NCBI GenBank assembly: GCA_017506865.1 | Contig: JAFCMP010000554.1 | Span: 186,001 to 250,000, forward strand | Origin: Tribonema minus | Taxonomy: Eukaryota; Sar; Xanthophyceae; Tribonematales; Tribonemataceae | Direction of reading: 5' to 3' | Length of the DNA stretch: 64,000 nucleotides | Shown: positions 10,701 to 22,191 of the stretch, in pieces | How positions within the stretch are numbered: position 1 is the stretch's first letter | How the letters are laid out: the number at the start of each line of letters is the position of its first letter | Notes under the pieces: model-generated | The model's database searches: none | Told to the model about the DNA's origin: nothing | Seen by the model: the letters and a program-made list of their open reading frames with translations, nothing else | Made by a program: the position numbers and the translations under genes

Positions 10701-13700
10701 AATTTTTGACATGTGTGCAGCAGGGTCCTCTTTTTGCGACAGCTTTTGCCAAGGCATCGAGACCACGATGTAGCACTCTTGGGGGCTTGTGTTCATTGCC
10801 TGTTTGTCTGTGCCGCAAAGCTCAACTAGCCGTAGCATGAGCGCAGAGGTAGGGACGTTCTTTTGCAGCATTTGGAAGCCTTCAGCCAGGTATTTCCAGC
10901 ATTCGTGTAAAGCCTAGTGTTGTTGCTTGGCGCCACAGTCATGTGCAATGAGATCAAAGCGGTTCTGAATAGTATCACAGGCCACTGGCTTGATTGGTTG
11001 CGATCTGAATATATCAGTGACAGGTGTTGAAGATGGCTGATCCTAAAGAGTGTGGAGCGTCACCTGTATCCTTTTGCCGCATGCATCACTGGCAGGTGCC
11101 CACTGGCACGCCCACCGCTACACCATTGCAGGCACCCACGAGTAAACCCACGCGTAAGCCGACCGCAACACCAACAGCCAAGCCAACTTCAACTCCCACC
11201 GCCACTCCCACTGGCGCGCCCACCCCTGTGCCTACGGCACTGCCCACTTTGACACCCACTGCGCAGCCAACTGAGACGGTAAGCGTGTTTGAGCCACATG
11301 GCTTGTAACAGCTGTGCGGTCCCAGTGATATTTTCAGGCAGCATCGAGCAGCCACATTGCAGCGCCAACCGGCAAATCTTTCCGCAATTTCAATGCCAGT
11401 GTCGAACACAGGGTTGGTGATTTGTGGGGGAGAGGTGGGATTACAGATATGGTTGCTGAAGAAGCAGTGCGTTAGATGGAGCTACCCTGAAGAGAAGTTG
11501 CATACGTTGCGTGCACTGTAGTTGGTGATGCACACGCCTAATGGGGAGCGGGGTCAGAGTTGTCACAACTTGTTAGCCAATGGCCACTGCGGCAGGCAGC
11601 ACACGAAGGAATGGTTGTCCACAGCTAGCGTCAGGCCAATGTGCTTCTCCCATGGAACTTTTTTGCCGCTGGCAACCCACTTGTGCCTCTGCGTGTTTAC
11701 GGACCGTTCGTTGTGTGTGCAAGCGCGTCTCCTGTTGGCCAACACAGACATGGCCAACCTCAACTCACAGAGGCACACAGCATCGACTTCGGTCACGCGC
11801 CTCAACTCTGGGGGGGGGGGCAGGCCACGTGCTTCATTTCACTAAGCGTGTCTGTTTTTTCATCTTGACAACCCAAGGCGCCTCGACTCGGGGGAGCAGG
11901 CCACATGTTCATTTACAAAGCGTGTCGGTTTCTTGACCTTGACAGCCAACCGCTGTGCCTACACAAGTGCCCACAGTGGCACCAAGCCAACAGCCGACAA
12001 GTGCACCAACTTCAACACCCTCACAGCAGCCAACAAAGGTGTGGCATATGCAAAGTCGCTGCTTTGGCAGGCTAGCGTGTAGTGCATGGTGTGGAGGTTC
12101 GCCGGTTGCAAGTTTGAAAGTGCATCTGCGATGCCTCCTTGTGGCGAGACAGGGTACAATGCCTGTAACTGTACCTAGCGTCACAGCGATGATCGTGTTC
12201 TTGCTGATGGCAAGTTGAATCGGGCGCATTCCTCTCCATGGCACAGCGCAAACACGATGACACCTAGGGTCAACCCTCACCCTCACCTGCCACCATGCTG
12301 TACTTCATGTACATGCTGTACCAGCCGTGAGGTAGGAAGAGATGTCTGCTTATGCAACATGGCCGCACCGCACGAGATCATTGTAATCGAGAGTGATGGC
12401 GCTCAGGTCGGCCACCGCTTTGCAGCTGCAAACCGCAATAGATTCCCACGCCAGAGCACTGTCATGTTGATCTCATTTGGTTTGCGTCGGATTGAAGTGC
12501 ATTTTAGCAGCAGTGCACTGTGGCAGGCTCTTGCGCGTTTCAAGCCGTGTGCCATGTGTGTGGTACTGAAACCCACTTCATGCGTCTTTGTTGTGGAAAT
12601 GATTGCATCGCTGCGGTACCGATATGTGGCTGCAACACCAGCAACAAGTGGGCGATGCTCACGGACAGCCGCCATCTGAGAAGAGATGACTTGGCAGATT
12701 CTGGTTACAGTTCAACCACTTCTGTTGTCGCTGTACAGAACCCTTTTGGTCTGGCTGCATAACGTGAAAGCACATGTCCTTGGGTGTGTGAGGGTTAGGG
12801 TTAGGGTGAGGGTTAGCGTTAGGGGTGGTGACAAGGTGTGGCCCGTTGTTGCCCTCTGAGCACTGCCAGGTGCCCACTGGCAGTGCCGACCGCCGCGCCG
12901 ACGCGGAACTCAGTATACACGCGTACGCGCACATTATGTACATACATGCATGCAATACAATCATATACTTCTACTTCTGTATATATAAACATCATCATCA
13001 ACGGGCCACCTTCTTGCCCTCTGAGCACTGCTAGGTGCCCACTGGCATGCCGACCGCCGCGCCGACGCGTAAGCCCACGCATACCCCTACGAACGTGCCG
13101 ACCGCCACACCAACTTCAACTCCCACGGCCGCTCCCACCAGTGTCCCAAGCGCGGTGCCCACGGCAGAGCCCACTTCAACACCATCCGCGCAGCCGACTC
13201 CAGCGGTGAGAGCCCTCGGATTGTATCATGTGCATGAAATCCTGAAGGCTGGCACGTATGCTACTTAGTTGCTGGAGTAATTAAAGGGGGGTCTGACAGC
13301 ATCAGGTGTCAGCGACAGGAGCATGGCACAAACCGTGTTCAGTGCATCTAATACTTCTATATTTCCTGCACTTGACGATCTGCCATTTGCATGCTGGTCA
13401 TGTGGTGGCAGTGCTCGCCAGCCTTCGTTAGTTGGCCATGCAAACAGTCATTTGCACATTGCAATGCAGCGGTTTGTGTTGCGCAGTCGGGCTACTGGAC
13501 TAGAAGTCGTCGCCAGTGGCGAGCACCTATAGTATACTAGCTGCGGCGCTGAGAGAACACAGGCTGCCAACGACTCCAGCACTTGGGGGTCGCATACCTT
13601 GAAGTTCATGTTGCAGCATAACAGCTGTGTGTCATATGACCATGGGCGCAGCACGCCGTCTGGTCTGCTGAGCTCACGATGCACGCACACTTTTCAGCAG

Positions 13701-16700
13701 CACGAGTCTTTCGACTTTTGTCTCCCAGGACTTGCCAGGTCCTGCCGACCACACACGAATCAGATACCTCAAGTATGGAGTACCGTCTTGGACAACCTTG
13801 CAAACTCGACGGCAACCCCTCGCAGCACGCCCCCCGGCCGCAAAACATACTGGTGCCCCTTGCAATGTGGTGATGCGCATGCTATGCACTGCTAAGCTGA
13901 GTGCCTGCCCGCATCGCTCGGTGATTATTCCTAGCCCCCGCTGCTTTTTGAAGGGTCTTTTAACCTCGCACTGACCCTAGCCCTAGCTGCACCACCGCAC
14001 ACACACGAGGTACCTGCAGACTTTCTGAGCTCGGCACCATGACGGCGGTTCAGCAAACCGCCTCTCGCTTTCCACCAACACCTCCGTTACATAGGCGCCT
14101 CTGCCATCGGCGGGCGAAACCGCATTCTGGCGGTGATCCATCCTTCAAAGCATGCATGTAGCATGAAGGCTTACAGCACCTGGCGGGAGAGATAACGACT
14201 CAGCATGACACTCTCGAATACTCACTCGCATACTGACTCGGAGTCCCTGTGCCCCTCTGCACCTGTGCACTGTCAGCCGACACGCACGCCCACAGCGGTG
14301 CCGACGGCGGCGCCAACACGTGTCCCCACCACTTCGAAGCCGACGCGAAACCCAACGCCAACACCGACCAATACCGCGCAGCCGGTCGCGATTTCGGACA
14401 CGGGCGGTTTCAGCGTCTTCGACTTTGGTCCGGAGCTGCGCAGCGATGAGGTCCGCACCTCTGTGTGCCCTGCGGGCAGCATTATGACGGGTCTGGGCCT
14501 CAGGTGGGCAGAGCGATGGGGGCGCTTGTGAAAACCCTCACCCTGACCCCTAACCCTAACCGTAATCCTATAAATGCACACACGCCAGCGACGCCAGACC
14601 GGCCAACCACTCAAGAACTTCAAGGGCAATTGGCGCAGCATCGCTGACATTCTCACGATACAAATGTGCAATGTTCAAGTTTGGCCATGTGCAGGCAGCT
14701 GGTACGCGTGGGGGGATGTATGTGGTGGTGCCTTTGTTGAAGTTGATGTTGAAGTTGACGTACTGTTTCGCACGTGTCAATGAGTTGCGCTGAGTATAGT
14801 GCAGGTGGGCGACAATTGTGCTGAGCCATGTCAACACAACCCTGCGCTCTCATGATGCAAACATGGCCACTTCAAGGGTCGCAATGTGCGACGGCAGCAG
14901 AGGATGTCACACAGCGTAGCGCAGCTAGGAGGAGCACCATGCTCTTGTGCTGTGCACCCCGCAAAATCATGCCCTCATACAGTACCGGCATAGCAGCAGG
15001 GGCTTGGTGCAGCTGTGTTTACTTCTCATTCCTCCCTGCAGTCTCATACTTGAAGGGCTCTTTCGCGCCCTGAGCGAGAATACATAAAAAGTACTTACAC
15101 CTAGAAGTACGATAGCAGCGGCGGGGTCATTCTCGCCTTCTCGCCTGTCTCTCTCTGAATGGGGCCCTGATGCCCCTCATTTAGAGAGCAAACGCACCTT
15201 AACCCCCCCTCGCCCCCCCGCTTTCTCTCGCGTACCTGTGGCACTGTGCGGCGCTAGTCCGACACCTGACTGATCTCTAAACAGGGTCATGATACCCCGC
15301 ATTCGATGAGCAAAAGAGCCTCAACCAACACCCCCCCCCCCCCCTTCACTCTCTCTCGCGCATCTGTGGCGCCCTTCAGGACACACTGGCTGATCTTTAA
15401 AAGGGGTCCTGCTACCCCCCCGTTCACCGAGCACAATTACCCCCCCCCCCACACACACACACACACACACTTTTTCCCGCGCGTCCGTGGCACTCTTCAG
15501 GCTCGGCAACTGGCTTGACGCCATCAACACCATGGCCTGCACGGACAGCGCAGGCATCGCCACAACGCTGTTCCTTCGCGCCGTCGGCTCCTTCTCGCCA
15601 GTCTCTTCTCTAAGTGGGGCCCTGGTACACCCCTCATTCAATGAGCAAAATGACCTCCACCCCCCCCCCCCCCCCCCCCCTCACTCTCCCTCGCGCATCT
15701 GCGGCGCTCGTTGGCCCAGACCATGATACCCCCCTTTCAGTGAGCAAAATGACCTCACCCCCCCCCTCCCCCCCCCTCACTCTCCTTTGCGCATCTGCGG
15801 CGCTCTACAGGGCCGGCAACTGGCTCGACGCCATTAACACCATGGCGTGCTCGGACAGCGCCGGCACCGTCACCACTCTCTTCCTCCGCGCCGGCGGCGA
15901 AAACGGCTCGCCCGCCACCTTCGCCAGCGTGCAGGGCTTCAACGGCGCGAGCGCGAGTTTCACGCTGGGCTTCGAGCAGAAGCTCTTCGTGTCGCGCTTC
16001 TATCTGACGGCAAACGCGTTCACCAGCAACTTTGGGAAGTACGGGGCGGAAGGGGACACTGGGCGGCAGGTGACGTGCCCCGGCGCGCAGAAGATCGTCG
16101 GGCTGCGCTACGCGGTGACGTTCATAGAGAGCGGCGACGCGTACGTGGCAGGGTTTGGTGAGTCTCGCTGGTTGTGCCTGCGGGCGAAGAGGGCCGTTCA
16201 CACGTATGGTGGCGTGCATGTGAGTCTCGTTGGATGTGCGCGATCAGGGCCGTTCGCACTCGTGGTCGCATACATTTGAGTCTCATTGGTTGTGCCGCGT
16301 GACAAGGGCCGTTTGCGCCTGTGGCGGCGTGCGTGCGCGTGGGCATTGACTAGTAGTGGTGGCGTTCATAAAGAGAGCGGCGACGCGTATGTGGGAGGGT
16401 TCGGTGAGTCTCATTGGTTGTGCCGCGCGACAAGGGCCGTCTGCGCCTGTGGTTCCGTGCATGAGACTCGTAGGAAGCAACTTCAACTGCGTGCAGTATT
16501 GCAGTGCTTGCTGTTACAACCTGCGCTCAAAGACCCTCATTGCCTGCGTCCGTTACAACCTGCGCTCGAATGGGCACTACGTGCCGGCACCGTAGTGGCA
16601 AGGCTCAGCTCCTAGCAAGCGTCGCTTGTCAACGCTCGATCTGGCAGTGATGGCACATCTCTGGCAAGGCCAATCCATCATTGCAAAGGCTGCACTACCG

Positions 16701-19700
16701 GCTGCAGCAAGCTGCCGTCGGCAGCTTGACGTACGGCAACGCACGACCCTGAGCACTGCCAGGGGCAGCACGGCCCATTGCTGTCTTCTCATGGCACTGC
16801 TGACCCGTGCATCCGTGCTTCTGCTGCCCAAGACAAATGACACTGCATGCAAGGCAGCCCACTGCATGCGCCAGCGGCTGTCGCCAAGGTTGAATTTGAA
16901 GTTTTGTAGTTGAAGTGCATGAGTGCGACCGCATTTGTGAGTTTGCATAGCGGTGCAAGCGTCATGGTGTTTTGAACCGTTGCTGGCATTCTGATTGTGT
17001 ACGTCAAGTGTGCACGTATTCAGGCACAGTGCCAGACTGACTGATTGATGCACCTACATAGGCAGCCCATTCTGAAGCGAATGACGCTGACCCCATGCTG
17101 ATGCAATTTCCGCCACCTTAGGATGCTCGCAGCTTCATCCGCCATTTTCCTACCAGCTTGATGCTCACCATCTCAACTGCCCGCTCTGTTGCCGCAGGGA
17201 TTGTGTGTGGAGACGGAGTAGGTGAGTGACCCTGCATTAAGAAGTACAACTGTGCATTCCTCTGCAGCGAGTTGCCGCGTAGGCATGGCATGTGTTCGGT
17301 ATTGAAGCATACTATAAGTATGCCGTCTGCCCGGCGTGAACTGCGCTGACTGTCTCGCCAGAAAGGCTGATTTCTGGTAGCTTTTGGGTTGCACCCGGAA
17401 GGCTCAGCAGACACCTGTGAATGTCAACGCCAACACTGTCGGGTTTGCAAAGGTCGGTGTTGGAGCATGTGCCGCTTGCAAGAAGTATCACGGCATCGAC
17501 TGCGCCAATCACCTTGCACGAGAATGTCAACGCCCAGGCTGTCGGGGGTGCAAAGGCGCGAGCGAATGCACGGAATGCTCGGCCTCGGCGCAAACATTGA
17601 AGTCGTAGTCATCAGTTGCGCTGCTGAAGTTCAAGTCATCAGTTGCACTGAGCTGTGTCGGACAACCAGCCAGCTCAATTCCGGACCATGTTCGACCCGG
17701 ACCTGCTCTGGCGATGTCTGGACCTGCTCTGGCGATGTCTGCACTTCTGTGCGTCTAGAACTTCAACTTCAACATTGAAGCGGGTGCACTTGAAGTGGTG
17801 TAAAGTACTACGTTCGATGGCGCTGAAAGGCGCGAGGCGCTGACCTGAGCTAGCTGAGCACGAATGGGCGCGACGTGGGTGGTGCTGCAAAGGTCAGTGT
17901 AAGTGTGATTTCAAACCATCGCCCCATGGGCCACATGAGCGTCTTGTGTGTTCTGCCGCACCCAAGTGTACCATGCGTGCGCATTTGACATCAGACATCA
18001 AACTGGTGATCTAGGGTGTAGAGTTGAGGTTAGAGTTAGGGTAAGGATTAGGGTTAGGTTCAGGGTTAGAGGTATACTGGCTCAGAATCTGGTCAATGCC
18101 GCCTCCGCTGTGTCTAATGATGAAACGTGGAGTGCATGCTTATTGTATGCCGCAGTACCTAGTATACGTATGTGAATGTGTGAAGTGTATGTACATGAAG
18201 ATACACGTTGAAACACTTCAAACCCATGTGTCGAAGCATGCTCCACTGACATGAAGATGTAGCTCTGCCTGAACGTGTTCACCTTCTGTCACCCGCTTGT
18301 GCTCAGGCGTGATGGACCTGGGCCCTGCTATGCAACTTCAAATTTGAACTTACGTGAAGCTGTCCCAGTACATGAGCATACGCAGTGTATATGACCTGGT
18401 ACGGAACAGGGTCAAGCAGAAGTAAACAAAATACATAAAGGTGTAGCTCTGATTGAACCTGCACACCTGCTGTCGCGCGCTCCTTGTGCTCAGGCGTGGT
18501 GGACCTGGCCCGACAACGCAACCTCAACTTTGAACTCATAAATACTCTGAAGTACATTTCAGTGCAAGAAGATGTAGCGTAAATTGCACCTGCGCACCTT
18601 CTGTCACGCGAAGGTGTAGCTCTGGTTAAACCTGCACGCCTTGTGTCACGCGCTCCTCCCGCACAGGCGTGGTGGTCGACCTCGGCCCGCCAACGCGCCC
18701 TCAAGCTTGAACTTGTACTTTGAAGCACGTTCCAGTACACTCAAGTTTGAACTGATACTCTAAAGCATGTTGCAGTACATGAAGGCGTAACTCTGATGCA
18801 GCCTGCGCGCCTTTTGTCGCTCAGGCGCGGTGGTGGACCTCGGCCCGCAGACGCGCCCCACCGCGATCGTCTCCACCGTCTGCCCGCCGCGCCACGCCGT
18901 AACCGCCGTCACACTGCTCAGCGGCGATGAGCTGGACACCATCGTCGACCTCACCTGCACGCTGCGCGACCCGGGCGGAGCACAGGGCAGCTCGGTGGTG
19001 CTGCCCGTTCGCGTCAACAACGCCTTCGCCGTGCCGCCCGATACGTCCGGAACGGATGCGCCGACGCCCGTGCCGACGGCCACGCCGACCATGTCGCCCG
19101 ACGCGGTGCGTCACAGTTGAAGTATGTGGCGTCAACTGCGCTCTGTGGGGGTCGCACACAGTTGGTGTTGTTCTGACGATGCTGTTGCACCTGCTGCTAC
19201 AGGCTGCAGCTTGTGCTGCTGATTGGCCAGTACTCTATTGGGGTAGCGTAGTTCTGAAGTGCAGAAAGTGCAAAGTTGAAAGCACCCATAGCCCGGGCAC
19301 AGTGCGGTTGAGCTGTCCATGTCCTAGATACTTCAAGTGCAGCCGTTTCAGCGCCTCTTCAAGTTCAAGTTTGCGCCACTGTCACGCCCACCAGGCCCCC
19401 TCTGCAATCACTTCAACAATGCATGCCCCCGTCATACGCTGTCGCCGCAGGTTGTCGTTACGGGGCGGGACGGGCTGCCGTTCAACGGGGCCAGCGCGGG
19501 CAGGTGCTCGGTCGCAGTGCCGCAAGGCATGACCACTGTCGCATCAAACTTCACCCTGACGGTGGACTCTTTTGCCACCACGACAGCCTCGTTCGGCCTC
19601 ATCGCAGCTGCGGAAACGAGCACCACTTGCCCCCCGCAGCAGGTTTTCATAGGGCTGCGAACCCTGATCATAAGGGGGAGTCCGCCGCCGGACAGCACCG

Positions 19701-19747
19701 TCTCCCCCCTGTACGTTTCGAGCATAGGGTATGTATGCGGGCAGTAA
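7799..19747 (+). CDS. Secreted Pro-Thr-repeat protein with C-terminal Cys-bearing beta-rich module (11 exons)
   Basis: Proposed exons: 7799-8056, 9013-9105, 9780-9962, 10531-10623, 11096-11278, 11946-12038, 13035-13205, 14277-14503, 15811-16157, 18825-19105, 19451-19747. All have GT-AG ends and phases agree throughout (phase 0 up to exon 8, then 2, 1, 0), giving about 741 residues. Exon 1 begins with a signal-peptide-like segment ([19 protein letters not shown]) and ends TTPTPS; exons 2-8 add x-P-T-x-x-P-T repeats, probably an extended O-glycosylated stalk. Exons 8-11 encode a globular part with a twofold motif, CP-x(6)[14 protein letters not shown] then C, and CP-x(4)[15 protein letters not shown] then C, each preceded by a D-[FL]-G-P block. 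This loosely resembles beta-prism proteins (jacalin, VMO-I); that is inference. The protein ends YVCGQ and is probably extracellular or in the wall. The start ATG was chosen for the hydrophobic segment; a further exon in 8057-9012 cannot be excluded. Confidence 0.72.
8345..8532. repeat. Fold-back (inverted repeat) element in intron 1 of the PT gene
   Basis: The left arm (8345-8395) and right arm (8475-8532) are imperfect inverted repeats of about 50 bp, containing GCGCCCA-GTGTTG, ATACAATGCATCT and GGTACCTGTA-GACATT. A third partial arm lies at about 8396-8432. Related sequences occur at 22112-22191 (again as an inverted pair) and 59481-59533. This suggests a small MITE-like family; no target duplication was resolved. 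Confidence 0.6.
9013..12038 (+). repeat. Alternating 93/183-nt PT exon cassettes (tandem duplication)
   Basis: Exons of exactly 93 nt (9013-9105, 10531-10623, 11946-12038) alternate with exons of exactly 183 nt (9780-9962, 11096-11278). All are phase 0 at both ends. Each 93-nt exon ends in a QQPT block; each 183-nt exon begins GTGCCCACTGGC and ends in GAGACG before the donor. Intron sequence before the 183-nt exons is also duplicated (GTGGAGCGT, CCTGTATCCTTTTGCCGC). The stalk therefore grew by duplication of blocks of about 1.3-1.5 kb, and any cassette could be gained, lost or skipped without shifting the frame. Confidence 0.8.
12785..12832 (+). repeat. Interstitial telomere-like (TTAGGG) repeats
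   Basis: Short, slightly degenerate run of GGGTTA/GGGTGA units inside an intron of the PT gene. Similar short runs occur near 14540-14570 (opposite orientation), 18014-18070, 27284-27325, 28700-28770, 29093-29120 and 30419-30437. Confidence 0.75.
12870..12913 (+). pseudogene. Decayed duplicate of the start of PT exon 7
   Basis: The segment repeats the acceptor region (TTGCCCTCTGAGCACTG) and the first about 44 bp of the exon at 13035, about 165 bp upstream of it. One extra base in GGCAGTGCCG (GGCATGCCG in the true exon) shifts the frame away from PT repeats. The copy then ends without a matching donor. It keeps an AG acceptor and so may act as a decoy splice site. Confidence 0.7.
15130..15810 (+). 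repeat. Acceptor-side echo array before PT exon 9
   Basis: About five tandem, diverged units of 110-200 bp contain a C-tract, a TCACTCTC-CTCGCGCATCTG-GGCGC block and, in two cases, an AG acceptor plus exon head. The unit ending at 15500 carries the first about 90 nt of exon 9 ([21 protein letters not shown]) before losing similarity; the last unit joins the full exon at 15811. A (CA)n tract (about 15452-15470) and long C-runs sit inside the units. Confidence 0.75.
16158..16480 (+). repeat. Donor-side echo array after PT exon 9
   Basis: After the true donor at 16158 the first 60-100 bp of the intron (GTGAGTCTC, TTGGTTGTGC, GGGCCGT) recur about three more times. The last unit also carries a copy of the exon tail (GAGAGCGGCGACGCGTA, GGGTT) directly before another GTGAGTCTC donor at about 16406. 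Confidence 0.75.
18300..18824 (+). repeat. Acceptor-side echo array before PT exon 10
   Basis: Three copies of intron tail + CAG + exon head (GCGTGGTGGACCTGGCCC-like) begin at about 18307, 18494 and 18667. The genuine exon begins at 18825 with the same words. Spacing is about 187, 173 and 158 bp. The copies diverge from the exon after 20-40 bp and then run into CTTCAA/TTGAA-rich sequence. Confidence 0.8.
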
Positions 19748-20525
19748 CCGGTGAGTGCCCTCTCTCACGGTATGCGCGCAGTGCAGTGTACTTGAAGAAT
19801 GGTGTACCGCTTGCGCATGTCCAGTCAGTAGTGGAATGTATAGCGACTCAAACTCTGCCAGCGAAGCGCCACTTGTGCAGTCTCAAAAACCAGTGAGCTT
19901 TATGCCATGGCTGATGTGCTGAGTTTGGCATATGTTTTCAAGCGGGCGAAGTGACATGAAGACTGTCTGCCAGACGCCAGCTCCACGAGCGTCGCGGTTT
20001 CGGCCAGGTTCTGTCGTCTGTCGGAATATCATGCTCTCATGTAACTGCAGAGTCGTGTAACTGCAAGGACATGTACTACCTGCAGGGCCATGACTGGTTG
20101 CACCATACTTTATATCCCACCGTGCTTTATTGCACTTATACGATTACGCCTTATTCGCTCCTTCTCGGTGGAGGCAGCCTGGACCTGCACTCAATATCCA
20201 CTTTGCCTTAGTGCGGTCCTCCAGCCGGAGTCTCTCTTCCTCCCTGCTGCCTTGCTACCTGGCTTGGCATCTCGTCATGGAGCTCTAGCGGAGTCGTCAT
20301 TTCCGACATCGTCAACTTCTGGACAAGCGGTGGCGGGGAGCATTGTAGTGGGCCACTCTGTTGTGAACGAATGGCCGTTTTTGGACTAGATTTCTGCACA
20401 CAGACGCGCACCGCCAACCGCACCTCTGTGGTTCTGCTGTGCAGAGGTAAGGACGATGATGCCTGCCAGCATGGCCGGATTCTTGATGGGGAATCCTGCA
20501 TTCCTCGCTGGCGGCACGAACAAGC
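19748..20525. other. Intergenic, between PT gene and LINE fragment
   Basis: No conserved frame was recognised. Short open frames on both strands (such as 20090-20389) lack domains. This is 3' flanking sequence of the PT gene. Confidence 0.5.
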
Positions 20526-20535
20526 CTCGTAGTAC

Positions 20536-20721
20536 GTATGGACTTGTATTTGTAAAGGCCCAAGGGAGGCCGGGTTGCCTATGCAATCGAAAAGCTTGCG
20601 TCAACGCAGCAGCCTAGTCTGCGCGGTGTCCTAGGAGCTTGGATACCGGCGCTGCAACACAGCCCAGCATTCGCGCTCCGCGTGTGTACGCCATTACGCG
20701 CTCCGCCAACTCCCGCGCCAG
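20536..20721 (-). mobile_element. 5'-truncated LINE copy with target-site duplication
   Basis: The 186 bp encode, on the minus strand, the last residues of the LINE polyprotein (ELAERVMAYTRGARMLG, then VAAPVSKLLGH) and its 3' UTR. They are flanked by a 10-bp direct repeat CTCGTAGTAC (20526-20535 and 20722-20731), which reads GTACTACGAG on the element strand. Identity to 2618-2803 is very high, so the insertion is recent. Confidence 0.9.
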
Positions 20722-20735
20722 CTCGTAGTACAGCA

Positions 20736-21860
20736 AGCTGAGAGCACAACATGAACACATCGCTGCCATCGATAGTGCCACTGTGTAGCACGTGCTTCTC
20801 CAAAACATACAACAGCAGTTCGCGTGCCAGCATCGTCGTGCATGCTTCTGCTGACACAAGTCCTGCTTCCATTGCCCCGCCGCTGTCTGCAGGCCATCTC
20901 AACAGATCTGCAGCGTTGCGATACCCCCCCTCCCCCCCCCACCCCCCCCAACAAAAGGGAACCGGGCACATCAGGTTCACCCTGGAGCAGCGTTGAAGAG
21001 TGGAGAGTGGACCTTCCTTCCTCCCCCTTCCTTGGGTCCCTGCAGTGTCGGCACCGCCTCTGTGGTGGCAACGCCTGTGCCACGCTGTGATGCTTGGCGA
21101 GATGGTTGTACCGGCCGCATTCCATCCGCCGTGACTGGAACTACAGAGGGCGCGCGCATTCAGCGGTGATGGCGCTGACCGTAGAGCTGACGGCGGTTGA
21201 TGTATCTCACCCTGGTTGGTGCAGTGCGCATGAGCTCAGTGCAGTTGTTTTGTTAGCTTTCTCCTTGGTCTCCTCCCTTCAGTCTGACAATTTTCAACAT
21301 CGCAGCGAGAGGTAATCACAGGTTTTGGGTCGAGAATGGGCCACCATATTTGGTTGGGTCTGCCTTTTAGTAGATGATGGCCTGAGGCAATGCAGCGGTT
21401 CGCGCAGCCAAGCATGGACATGCTGCAGGCATCGATGACGAACTTTCAGGCCGGCGCAGCGACGCAACTGCAGTAAAAGACCACAAGTATCGCCGAAAGC
21501 AAACAGTTTTGCAAGCGGCAACGCTTAGAATTGTCGTCAGGACATGAGCAAATGTGGAGTGTAATTTGCACGTTTTTTGGCGTCTCCTTTCTTTGGAGTG
21601 GTTGGCTTGTTGCATTGAAATTATTAAGTGGGCTGACCCCCCACCTTCTCACACCCTTGCATGACCCCCTCTGCCACACACACATGTTGCCATGGTGCAG
21701 TGGGTACTATAGTCATGCTTGAGGAGTTGAAGCCGGTCACCCTTGAAATGTCGAGAGGCACGTTTGTGTCGAAGCAGTGTGCAATCCCTGACGGCCTACA
21801 CCGTTGAGTTGCAGAGCAAATGCACAACATTATTTGACGTGCCCACCAAGCGTGTGGCTG
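20736..21860. other. Intergenic, no gene recognised
   Basis: Contains C-runs near 20926-20950 and scattered short frames without recognisable domains. Confidence 0.45.
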
Positions 21861-21873
21861 TCTGTACACATCT

Positions 21874-22059
21874 ATGGGGGGGGGGGGGGGGGCACATGCA
21901 GGAGGACGTAGGGGAGGATCCCAGATGCCATTTGGCGGCGGCGGCGTTTGAGTGGTTGTCGTTACGACACTTTCAGACTGTCATACGACATGTAGATTCC
22001 GTACAGCTAGATGCCAATCATCTGGGGTTTCTCGCGCCCTGAGCGAGAATCCATGAAAA
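21874..22059 (+). mobile_element. SINE-like element, 5'-truncated copy
   Basis: The element is closely similar to the 3' part of 6308-6555: G-run, ATGCCATTTGGCGGCGG, TTTGAGTGGTTGTCGTT, CTGTCATACGACATGTAGAT and the CGCGCCCTGAGCGAGAAT tail. It is flanked by a perfect 10-bp repeat GTACACATCT (21864-21873 and 22060-22069). Truncation at the G-run suggests that reverse transcription stopped there. A shorter relative of the 3' tail lies at 15055-15090, also followed by GTAC. Confidence 0.8.
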
Positions 22060-22111
22060 GTACACATCTGGTGTCCTTCAACTTGAAACAGATGCGCAGT
22101 TCTTCGGTGCT

Positions 22112-22191
22112 GTGTGCCCAGATGCTGCCAATGCAGCGCATCTGGATACCTGCACGACATGCATTGTGTCGACAACATCCGGGCGCACAGT
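22112..22191. repeat. Short fold-back element related to 8345-8532
   Basis: The left arm (GTGCCCAGATGCTGCC, GCATCTGG) and right arm (ATGCATTGTGTCGACAACAT, CGGGCGCAC) are imperfect inverted repeats around TACCTGCACGACAT. The same terminal words occur in the copies at 8345-8532 and 59481-59533. Confidence 0.55.

Noticed and set aside
15501-15600. Mutually exclusive alternative to PT exon 9
   Set aside because: The copy loses similarity after about 90 nt and has no donor that keeps the module intact, so it is treated as an echo copy.
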